A stretch of DNA of 64,000 nucleotides from CAVTZP01 sp963739245. GTDB taxonomy: Bacteria; Chloroflexota; Dehalococcoidia; Dehalococcoidales; BS750m-G39. Positions 16,625 through 23,877 of this stretch are shown one piece after another (position 1 is the first letter of the stretch; every line of letters starts with the position of its first letter). Made by a program: the position numbers and the translations under genes. Below the pieces are notes generated by a model, which was not told where the DNA came from, made no database searches, and saw nothing but the letters and a program-made list of their open reading frames with translations. The stretch spans positions 62,001-126,000 of the forward strand of contig CAVTZP010000007.1 of assembly GCA_963739245.1 (NCBI GenBank). The letters run 5' to 3'.

Positions 16625-18417
16625 TCTTCCTCCCGCAGACGTAGGTGTAATTCAGCTAGTTGCTCTTCACTGACCGATGCCGGGGCATTAAAGGTTAAAT
16701 CAGCCGCGCTCTGGTTCTTGGGAAAGGCAATAACCTCCCTGATTGTCTCCTCACCCGCCAGCAGCATCACAACGCGGTCAATGCCGGGGGCAACACCACC
16801 ATGGGGAGGAGCACCATACTCAAAAGCCTCAAGCATATGCCCGAAGCGCTCATTAATCTCTTCATCGCTGTAGCCCAGCAACCTGAATATCTTCCGCTGA
16901 AGCTCGCTGATATGAATCCTGATGCTGCCGCCGGCAATCTCATACCCGTTGCAGACAAAGTCATAATGCTTACCCCTCACCTTCTCCGGGGCGCTATCAA
17001 GTAATGGTATATCCTCGTCCCTGGGCGCTGTAAAGGGATGATGCATCGGCTCCCATAGCCCCGTCTCTTCATTCCTGTCCAGCAAGGGAAAATCCACGAC
17101 GAAGGCGAAGGCAAGCAGATTGGGGTCGGCAAGCTTCAGCCGACGGCCCATCTCCTGGCGCAGCCCGCTCAGTGCCATATCAACCAGTTTGGGTTTGCCG
17201 GCAACGATAAGCAGAAGGTCTCCCATATTTGCCCCCAAACGGTGCCCCATCTGCTTAATCTGGTCCAGGGTTAGAAACTTGGCAGCAACGGACTTGGCCA
17301 TTTCCATGGTCAGCTCGTCCAAACTACCGCCTCCACTGCCCAGCGCTATGGTTACCACCCCTCCCGCCCCAAGGCTCTGCACAAATTTATTTAGTTCCTC
17401 AAGCTGACGGCGAGTATAATCCCCACAGCCGGGGGCACACATACCCTTCACCTTACCCCCCTGGTCAATAGCAGAACGAAAGATAGAGAAGTCCGACTGA
17501 GCGGCAATGTCGGTCAAATCTCTCAGCTCTAAACCAAATCTCAGGTCGGGCTTATCCATGCCGTAACGCTCCATTACCTCAGCGTAGGTAAGACGAGGGA
17601 AGGGCGTTATCATTCTCATCTCCGGCTTAATCGCCTTCACCATCGAAGTGAACAGCTCCTCCAGCAGGTTAAGGATATCCTCCTCCTCGACAAAGCTCAT
17701 CTCCAGGTCAAGCTGGGTGAACTCAGGCTGGCGGTCAGCCCGGGTATCCTCATCACGAAAGCACTTGGCTATTTGAAAGTACTTCTCCACACCGGCAACC
17801 ATCAGTAGCTGCTTGAGCTGCTGGGGCGACTGGGGAAGGGCATAAAACTTTCCCGGGTGTAGGCGGCTGGGCACCAGGTAGTCACGAGCCCCCTCCGGAG
17901 TACTCTTAATCAGAATCGGTGTCTCTACCTCAATAAACCCCCGGGCACACAAAAAGTCACGCATAAACTTCACCACCTGGTGGCGGAGAAGTAGGTTCTT
18001 TTTCATCCGCGCCCGTCTCAGGTCAAGATAGCGATACTTGAGCCTGAGGTTTTCCTCCACCTCAACATCTTCATTGATATAAAATGGCGGAGTCTTTGAT
18101 GGATTCAGTATAGCGGTATTATTAGCGATAACCTCAATCTCACCGGTAGGCAATTTAAGGTTCTCCGTCCCCTGAGGGCGGGGTGAAACCTTACCGCTAA
18201 CCCTGACCACATACTCACTGCGCATCTCGCTGGCTATTTTATGGCAAGAAGCTGATACCTCCGGATTGAATACTACCTGAGCTATGCCTTCTCTATCGCG
18301 CAGGTCAATGAAAATCAGCCCACCGTGGTCCCGGCGGCGGTCTACCCATCCCGCCAGGGTTACCTCGGAGCCAACATCCTTTTTGCTCAGCTCGCCACAG
18401 CTATGAGTTTTAAGCAA
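16621..18417 (-). CDS. aspS: Aspartyl-tRNA synthetase
   Basis: 598 residues, bacterial-type AspRS: N-terminal OB anticodon domain (VTLAGWVDRRRDHGGLIFID), class II catalytic motifs (QSPQQLKQLLMVAG; FRDEDTRADRQPEFTQLD; GIDRVVMLLAG) and the inserted GAD domain (about 300-420). Starts at TTG 18417 with GGAGG five bases upstream. Whether it is discriminating or also charges tRNA-Asn cannot be decided without knowing if a gatCAB exists. Confidence 0.97.
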   Translation of the reverse strand: MLKTHSCGELSKKDVGSEVTLAGWVDRRRDHGGLIFIDLRDREGIAQVVFNPEVSASCHKIASEMRSEYVVRVSGKVSPRPQGTENLKLPTGEIEVIANNTAILNPSKTPPFYINEDVEVEENLRLKYRYLDLRRARMKKNLLLRHQVVKFMRDFLCARGFIEVETPILIKSTPEGARDYLVPSRLHPGKFYALPQSPQQLKQLLMVAGVEKYFQIAKCFRDEDTRADRQPEFTQLDLEMSFVEEEDILNLLEELFTSMVKAIKPEMRMITPFPRLTYAEVMERYGMDKPDLRFGLELRDLTDIAAQSDFSIFRSAIDQGGKVKGMCAPGCGDYTRRQLEELNKFVQSLGAGGVVTIALGSGGGSLDELTMEMAKSVAAKFLTLDQIKQMGHRLGANMGDLLLIVAGKPKLVDMALSGLRQEMGRRLKLADPNLLAFAFVVDFPLLDRNEETGLWEPMHHPFTAPRDEDIPLLDSAPEKVRGKHYDFVCNGYEIAGGSIRIHISELQRKIFRLLGYSDEEINERFGHMLEAFEYGAPPHGGVAPGIDRVVMLLAGEETIREVIAFPKNQSAADLTFNAPASVSEEQLAELHLRLREEE

Positions 18418-18443
18418 GACTGCCTCCAGATACCTTACCCCCG

Positions 18444-18472
18444 ATTATAGCTGATGCTGGGGTTAGCTTCAA
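18444..18472 (-). promoter_or_regulatory. sigma70 promoter for the aspS-tig operon
   Basis: Minus-strand TTGAAG (18472-18467), a 17-nt spacer, and a perfect TATAAT (18449-18444), giving a predicted transcript start about 20 nt before the aspS start codon, leaving room for the GGAGG. Confidence 0.65.
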
Positions 18473-18485
18473 CCCAAGGGGTAAA

Positions 18486-18514
18486 TTGACAAGCCCAATC
18501 TTTAGCATTATCAT
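18486..18514 (+). promoter_or_regulatory. sigma70 promoter of the homocysteine cassette, implying a leaderless mRNA
   Basis: TTGACA (18486-18491), 17-nt spacer, TATCAT (18509-18514). The ATG at 18524 is only nine bases after the -10, so the predicted 5' UTR is about 3 nt. Confidence 0.65.
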
Positions 18515-18523
18515 CTTGGGGAT

Positions 18524-19729
18524 ATGGCAAAAACAATTGAAGAAATAAACGAGAAGATAAAACAGGGCAAGGCGGTGGTGGTCACTGCCGAGGAGATAAT
18601 AGGCATTGCCCGAGAGAAGGGTATTAAGAAGGCAGCCCAGGAGATAGATGTGGTTACCACCGGCACCTTCGGCCCAATGTGCTCATCTGGCGCCTACCTT
18701 AATATTGGACACTCCAAGCCGAGAATCAAGCTCGGTGGTGGTAAAGCCTACCTTAATGACGTCCCGGCTTATACCGCATTGGCGGCGACAGACATATTTA
18801 TCGGCGCCGGCGCCCTTCCCGATGATGACCCCAGAAACAAAATCCACCCCGGCGAATTCAACTACGGTGGTGGGCATGTGATTGAGGAGCTCGTTGCCGG
18901 CAAGGATATCAGACTGGTGGCAACTGCCTATGGCACCGATTGCTACCCAAGGAAAAGGCTTGAGACCTGGATTAATATAAAAGACCTAAACGAGGCGGTA
19001 CTATTTAACATCAGGAATGCCTACCAGAATTATAATGTGGCGGCAAACACCTCAAATAAAACAATCTACACCTATATGGGGGTATTGCGGGCAAACCTGG
19101 GTAATATCAATTATTGCAGCGCCGGGCAACTCTCACCATTACTTAATGACCCCTATTACCAGACCATTGGCATCGGCACCAGGATATTCCTGGGGGGTGG
19201 AACTGGCTTTGTCGCCTGGCATGGCACTCAGCACAATCCAAACGTGCCCCGCACTGAAAAGGGAGTGCCTAAAAGAGGCGCAGGGGCGCTGGCAGTAATA
19301 GGTGACCTGAAACAGATGAGCCCGAGATGGCTGGTGGGAACCAGCATGCTTGGCTATGGCTCTACCCTGACCGTAGGGATTGGCGTACCTATCCCCATAC
19401 TCTCGGAAGAAATCCTCAGTTATACCCTAGTAACTGATGACGAGATTTTCGCCGCTATCGTTGATTATTCTGATGCTTACCCCAATCTGAAAGCGGATAT
19501 CCTTGGCGAAGTCAGTTATGCCCAGCTTAAGAGCGGGAAGGTAAAGGTTAAGGGCAAAGAGGTGCCCACCGCCTCCCTGTCTAGCTATCCACGGGCTCAA
19601 GAGATTGCCAATGTTTTAAAGGAGTGGATACTAAGCGGCAAATTCTTACTAACTGAGCCAGTAGCACCCCTGCCCAGTGTCGAATCAGGTTATACCTTTA
19701 AGCCGCTCAAAGAACGCCCGATAGAATAA
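18524..19729 (+). CDS. Homocysteine biosynthesis protein (DUF39/HcyBio family)
   Basis: 401 residues of the DUF39/HcyBio family, whose Methanosarcina member MA1821 is needed to make homocysteine directly from aspartate semialdehyde and sulfide. Candidate catalytic cysteines are visible: Cys53 in FGPMCSSGA, Cys140 in YGTDCYPRK, and another in NYCSAGQLSPL. The downstream NIL-ferredoxin and UPF0280 genes reproduce the methanogen gene set, which strengthens the call. No Shine-Dalgarno is present; see the promoter. Confidence 0.88.
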   Translation: MAKTIEEINEKIKQGKAVVVTAEEIIGIAREKGIKKAAQEIDVVTTGTFGPMCSSGAYLNIGHSKPRIKLGGGKAYLNDVPAYTALAATDIFIGAGALPDDDPRNKIHPGEFNYGGGHVIEELVAGKDIRLVATAYGTDCYPRKRLETWINIKDLNEAVLFNIRNAYQNYNVAANTSNKTIYTYMGVLRANLGNINYCSAGQLSPLLNDPYYQTIGIGTRIFLGGGTGFVAWHGTQHNPNVPRTEKGVPKRGAGALAVIGDLKQMSPRWLVGTSMLGYGSTLTVGIGVPIPILSEEILSYTLVTDDEIFAAIVDYSDAYPNLKADILGEVSYAQLKSGKVKVKGKEVPTASLSSYPRAQEIANVLKEWILSGKFLLTEPVAPLPSVESGYTFKPLKERPIE

Positions 19730-19740
19730 AGGAGACAAAA

Positions 19741-20151
19741 ATGGCTGTTTCCCGGAAAATAGTCCTGCACTTCCCCAAGCGAATTGTGGAGCGTACTATA
19801 GTCTGCCGACTGGCTAAGGACTACGACCTTGAATTTAATATTTTAAAGGCTCTAGTTACCCCAGATGAGGAAGGGCTGCTGGTGCTGGAATTGAGCGGCG
19901 AGCAGGAAGAGTATGATAAGGGTATCAGGTATCTGACCGAGACCGGGGTGAGGATAGAATCGCTGAGCCAGAATTTTATTCGTAATGAGGAAAGGTGCAC
20001 CCATTGCGGTGCCTGTGTCACCATCTGCCCCTCCGGCGCCTTTGAACTTGACCCCGCCACCAGACTGGTCAACTTTCATGACGAAAAATGCGTCGCCTGT
20101 GGGCTGTGCATAAAGGCTTGTCCCCCGCGAGCTATGGAGGTACATTTCTAG
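19741..20151 (+). CDS. NIL domain + 2x[4Fe-4S] ferredoxin protein (MA1822-type)
   Basis: 136 residues: an N-terminal NIL domain (about 1-75, also found at the end of methionine ABC ATPases) and a C-terminal diferric ferredoxin with CTHCGACVTICP and CVACGLCIKACP. In methanogens the equivalent protein partners the DUF39 enzyme in homocysteine synthesis, probably supplying electrons or sulfur. AAGGAG precedes the ATG. Transcribed with its neighbours (11-nt gap). Confidence 0.9.
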   Translation: MAVSRKIVLHFPKRIVERTIVCRLAKDYDLEFNILKALVTPDEEGLLVLELSGEQEEYDKGIRYLTETGVRIESLSQNFIRNEERCTHCGACVTICPSGAFELDPATRLVNFHDEKCVACGLCIKACPPRAMEVHF

Positions 20152-20153
20152 CC

Positions 20154-20879
20154 GTGTATGAGCCCAGGCTCTACCGCCACTGGGTCAAAGATAAAGACCT
20201 AGTCTCTTTTAATGCGGTGGTAAAGGAGACAGATTTGTATATTCGCGCCTCATCTAACCTGAAGCGAAAAGCCCTCAAGCTGGTAATGAAATATCGTGAC
20301 ATGCTGGAGCGGTATATTGAGCGACATCCCTCATTCCTCACCTCCCTTGAGCCCATTGCCATTGAGGACGATGCCCCTGATATTATAACCCAGATGGCAG
20401 AATCAGCCAGAAAAGCTGGGGTTGGTCCTATGGCGGCAGTAGCCGGGGCTATCGCCGAATTTGTTGGCAGCGAGCTTCTCGCCTTCTCCCCGGAGATTAT
20501 TATTGAAAACGGTGGTGATATCTACCTCAAGAGCCTGAAGCAAAGGCTGATAGGAATTTATGCCGGAAAATCGCCGCTAACTGGTAAGATTGCCCTGGAA
20601 ATCAACGGGGAGGAGACGCCGATGGGCATCTGCACCTCCTCAGGAACAGTGGGGCATTCCCTGAGCTTTGGCAAAGCCGATGCCGCCATAGTTCTTTCCA
20701 AATCAGCCACCCTGGCTGATGCCGCCGCCACTGCCATCGGCAACCTCATTATCCAGCCCGCTGATATCCCTCTGGGGATTGAACTTGCCCAGAGTATTGA
20801 TGGGGTGGCTGGGGTAATCATCATTAAGGATGATAAAATGGGACTGTGGGGCGAGGTAAAGGTCTGTCCAATGTCCTAG
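20154..20879 (+). CDS. UPF0280/ApbE-like protein (COG2122) of the homocysteine cassette
   Basis: 241 residues from the GTG at 20154, three bases after the upstream stop; an upstream extension would run in another frame over the ferredoxin domain. The stretches AVAGAIAEFVGSELL, IIENGGDIYLK and GICTSSGTVGHSLSFGKADA are typical of the ApbE-fold COG2122 family. The Methanosarcina member MA1715 improves sulfide assimilation into homocysteine. Molecular activity is unknown. Confidence 0.82.
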   Translation: MYEPRLYRHWVKDKDLVSFNAVVKETDLYIRASSNLKRKALKLVMKYRDMLERYIERHPSFLTSLEPIAIEDDAPDIITQMAESARKAGVGPMAAVAGAIAEFVGSELLAFSPEIIIENGGDIYLKSLKQRLIGIYAGKSPLTGKIALEINGEETPMGICTSSGTVGHSLSFGKADAAIVLSKSATLADAAATAIGNLIIQPADIPLGIELAQSIDGVAGVIIIKDDKMGLWGEVKVCPMS

Positions 20880-20895
20880 AAGAAAGGGGGTATAA

Positions 20896-21135
20896 ATGGC
20901 AAAACGACGAGTAATGTTCACCTTTCAATCCAAGGTAAGCGCCGAGCCAATTATCTATAATATTGGTCAGCAGTTCCATCTAGTAACCAATATCCACCGG
21001 GCTAACGCCGCTGAGGATAGAGGCTGGATAGAAGTGGAGCTTGAGGGCGAGGAGAAGAACATTGAAGCTGGGCTTGGCTGGGCTATCGCTAGAGGGGTGA
21101 GAGTCGACTCGCTTAATAACCTGGCCGGGGTTTAA
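20896..21135 (+). CDS. Stand-alone NIL domain protein
   Basis: 79 residues forming a single NIL-type ferredoxin-like fold (MFTFQSKVSAEPIIYNIGQQ; VELEGEEKNIEAGLGWAIAR). AAAGGGGG lies just upstream of the ATG. It closes the four-gene homocysteine cassette and probably binds a sulfur amino acid or partner protein; this is inference from family and context. Confidence 0.8.
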   Translation: MAKRRVMFTFQSKVSAEPIIYNIGQQFHLVTNIHRANAAEDRGWIEVELEGEEKNIEAGLGWAIARGVRVDSLNNLAGV

Positions 21136-22305
21136 TTAACTACTCAAATTGCGCGATTTCAGCCATTTTTGCTTCTGGCTGAGCCGTATTTGCTCATCAG
21201 TCGGCTGGTAATTTTTTAAGAAGCTATCTTTGAAAGCAACGAAAGTGCCATCCAAGATGGCACTTCTTATTTTATTCATTAGGTTACTTATAAAGCTCAG
21301 GTTATGAATAGTAGCTAATCTATAGGCAAGCAGCTCCTCACAGTTAAACAGGTGGTGGATATAGGCGGCGGAGAAATTACGGCAGGTATAGCAATCACAG
21401 TCGGCGACAATAGGCTGCTCCATCTGGCCATAGACCGCGTTCCGAATATTCTGCCTCCCTCCCCAGGTAAAGAGACCACCGTTTCTGGCGACACGGGTCG
21501 GCAGGGCACTATCAAATATATCACACCCCCGGGCTACCGCCCCAACAATATCCTCGGGAGAGCCTACCCCCATCAGATAACGCGGCTTACCCTCCGGCAG
21601 CAAGGCTGCCGTCTCCTCAATCATGGCCAAGGTCACCTTCTTTGGCTCCCCCAGGCTCAAGCCGCCAATAGCATAACCGGGAAAGTCCAGTGAAGTAAGG
21701 TATTCCGCCGATTGGCGCCGGAGTTCGGGAAAGACGCCGCCCTGCACAATGGCGTATAGCGCCTGGTCACGGCGCTTCTGCGCTTTCTGGCACCTATCTG
21801 CCCACCGGTGCGTTCTCTCCGTTGCCCGCTTTATCCTCTCAAAGCCGTCATCATATGCCGGACACTCGTCCAAAGCCATAATAATGTCAGCACCAAGGCT
21901 CTCCTGAAACTGAACAGCTAGCTCCGGGGTGATATGATGCTCACTACCATCAATATGAGAGCGAAAGATTACCCCGTCATCGCCTACCTGGCGCAGCCGG
22001 GCGAGGGAAAATATCTGATAGCCACCGCTGTCGGTGAGAATAGCCCCCTCCCAGCCCATAAACTTATGTAAACCACCTACCCTCTCAATCACACCGATGC
22101 CCGGTCTCAGGTAGAGATGGTAGGTGTTAGCCAGCACCATCGCTATGCCAAGACCCTTGACCTCCTCAGGGGTCAGGGTTTTAACCGCACCCTGGCTCGC
22201 CACGGGCAAAAATACCGGCGTAGCCACGACGCCATGGGGTGTCAGGAGCTCTCCAGCTCGAGCCTTACTCTGAGAGCAGGTTTTTATTAAACGGAAGCCA
22301 GTCAC
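21136..22305 (-). CDS. tgt: tRNA-guanine transglycosylase (queuine tRNA-ribosyltransferase)
   Basis: 389 residues. Signature elements: TDSGGYQIFSLARL (general base Asp), FDSALPTRVARNG (nucleophile Asp) and zinc ligands CDCYTCRNF...HH near 310-340. It swaps guanine-34 of GUN-anticodon tRNAs for preQ1. The GTG start overlaps the acyl-CoA dehydrogenase stop by 4 nt. Confidence 0.96.
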   Translation of the reverse strand: MTGFRLIKTCSQSKARAGELLTPHGVVATPVFLPVASQGAVKTLTPEEVKGLGIAMVLANTYHLYLRPGIGVIERVGGLHKFMGWEGAILTDSGGYQIFSLARLRQVGDDGVIFRSHIDGSEHHITPELAVQFQESLGADIIMALDECPAYDDGFERIKRATERTHRWADRCQKAQKRRDQALYAIVQGGVFPELRRQSAEYLTSLDFPGYAIGGLSLGEPKKVTLAMIEETAALLPEGKPRYLMGVGSPEDIVGAVARGCDIFDSALPTRVARNGGLFTWGGRQNIRNAVYGQMEQPIVADCDCYTCRNFSAAYIHHLFNCEELLAYRLATIHNLSFISNLMNKIRSAILDGTFVAFKDSFLKNYQPTDEQIRLSQKQKWLKSRNLSS

Positions 22306-23429
22306 TTTTGAATCAAATGGTTAGCGATAATACTGCGCTGTATCTCCGAGATACCGACGTATATCTCAGTCATCTTAGCATCGCGGTATAGGCGTTCCAG
22401 GGGCATGGCTTTCATCGTGCCGTATGAGCCACAAATCTGCATCGCCATCCGGGTGACATCAACCGCCACCTGAGAGGCAAAGAGCTTGGCTACCGAAGAT
22501 TCATATTTAATGTCCAACCCCTGCTCACGGAGGAAGGCAGTCCGGTATACCAGCCACCGGCCCGCCTCTATCCGGCTTGCCATTTCCGCCAGGTGCCACT
22601 GGATAGTGGGCAATTTGGTAAGAGGTTTACCCATGGCCTTTCTCTGCCGGGCGTAATCTAAAGAGAGCTCCAGCGCCGCCTGAGCCACAGCTATACCCCC
22701 CACAGCTACCCCAAACCTCCCCAGGCTTATCGCTTCAAGAAGGATGGCAAAGCCCTGTCCCTCCTCCCCAAGCCGGTTTTGCTCCGGGACATAGACATCG
22801 TCAAGATATATCACCGAGGTGCCCAGCCCCCTCACCCCCATAGTCTCACATGGTTCGCGGACACTATAACCCGAAGAGGAGGTATCTATGATAAAGGCAT
22901 TTAACCCCTTCCCCTCACGCCGGGTAAAGACCAGGGCTAAATTAGCTGCTGGGGCAAGGGCGACAAACTGCTTCTGGCCAGTGATGACATAGCCGTTACC
23001 GCTTTTCCTGGCCATAGTAGTAATTGCCTGTGGGTCCGAGCCGGTCTCAGCCTCGGTAAAGGCAATACTACCCAGCAGCTTGCCCTGAGCCAGGGGCACA
23101 AGGAACGTCTTTTTCTGTTCCTCAGTGCCAAAGCGAAATATCGCCTCCTCGGGGACGGTGTTTACTGCCATAATGGCGCCAACGGTCATTGATGCCTGGC
23201 AAATCTGCTCCAGGGCCAGGGCATAGCTGATATAACCCGCCCCACCACCCCCATATTTAGCCGGATAGGGCAAGCCGTGGTATCCCCGCTTGCCTATTTC
23301 CTTGGCCAGGTCAAAGGGAAATTCGCCGGTGGCATCAATTCCAGCGGCTCTGGGCTTGACCAGCTTAGTGGCAAACTCCCCCGCCACCCTTTGTAGCATC
23401 TTCTCTTGTTCGGTTAGATTAAAGTCCAT
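22302..23429 (-). CDS. Acyl-CoA dehydrogenase family flavoprotein lacking the canonical catalytic Glu
   Basis: 375 residues, full-length acyl-CoA dehydrogenase fold: helical N-domain, FAD/substrate beta-domain (AFTEAETGSDPQAI, about 125-138) and C-terminal helices with QICGSYG. The motif normally IYEGTSEIQR reads IYVGISEIQR, so the usual base Glu is Val; the alternative Glu site of isovaleryl/long-chain enzymes aligns with Gly in SLGRFGVAVGG. It may use another base or a different chemistry. It lies between tgt and ruvX in what looks like a housekeeping operon. Confidence 0.9.
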   Translation of the reverse strand: MDFNLTEQEKMLQRVAGEFATKLVKPRAAGIDATGEFPFDLAKEIGKRGYHGLPYPAKYGGGGAGYISYALALEQICQASMTVGAIMAVNTVPEEAIFRFGTEEQKKTFLVPLAQGKLLGSIAFTEAETGSDPQAITTMARKSGNGYVITGQKQFVALAPAANLALVFTRREGKGLNAFIIDTSSSGYSVREPCETMGVRGLGTSVIYLDDVYVPEQNRLGEEGQGFAILLEAISLGRFGVAVGGIAVAQAALELSLDYARQRKAMGKPLTKLPTIQWHLAEMASRIEAGRWLVYRTAFLREQGLDIKYESSVAKLFASQVAVDVTRMAMQICGSYGTMKAMPLERLYRDAKMTEIYVGISEIQRSIIANHLIQK

Positions 23430-23451
23430 ATCCCACGACTAGCGAGGCAGG

Positions 23452-23877
23452 CTACGGTAAATTTGGCTCACGTTCTTCGTCCAGATAACCCTGCAGGATG
23501 ATAGCCGCGGCTTGAGCATCATTCCCGGCTTTTCTTCTCGTCTTTTTGCCACCAGCCGACCGTCTCAGCCGCTCCGCCATTACCGTAGTTAAACGCTCAT
23601 CCCGGTACTCAACCGGGGCTTCAGTCTGCTCACATAATTTTTGGGTAAATGCCTTTACCTTCTCCGCCTGTTTACCCAGGCTGCCGTCCATAGAGCGGGG
23701 CAGACCGACAACAACTTGCCCCACCTGTTTCTGGCTGACAATATCGGTAATCGCCTTTATATCCTGGCTTTCATCCCTGCGGTTGATAACAGTAAAGGGG
23801 CTGGCTAGTATACCACCAGGGTCGCTGAGCGCCACCCCAATCCTCTTATCGCCAATATCAAGTCCCAGGCTACGCAT
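23452..23877 (-). CDS. ruvX: Putative Holliday junction resolvase / pre-16S rRNA nuclease
   Basis: 141 residues, RNase H-like fold: LGLDIGDKRIGVALSD (4-19), VVVGLPRSMDG (about 56-66), YRDERLTTVMAE and a C-terminal DAQAAAIILQGYL. YqgF/RuvX matures 16S rRNA ends. ATG overlaps the alaS stop by one base (TAATG), and alaS-ruvX is a conserved pair. Confidence 0.93.
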   Translation of the reverse strand: MRSLGLDIGDKRIGVALSDPGGILASPFTVINRRDESQDIKAITDIVSQKQVGQVVVGLPRSMDGSLGKQAEKVKAFTQKLCEQTEAPVEYRDERLTTVMAERLRRSAGGKKTRRKAGNDAQAAAIILQGYLDEEREPNLP

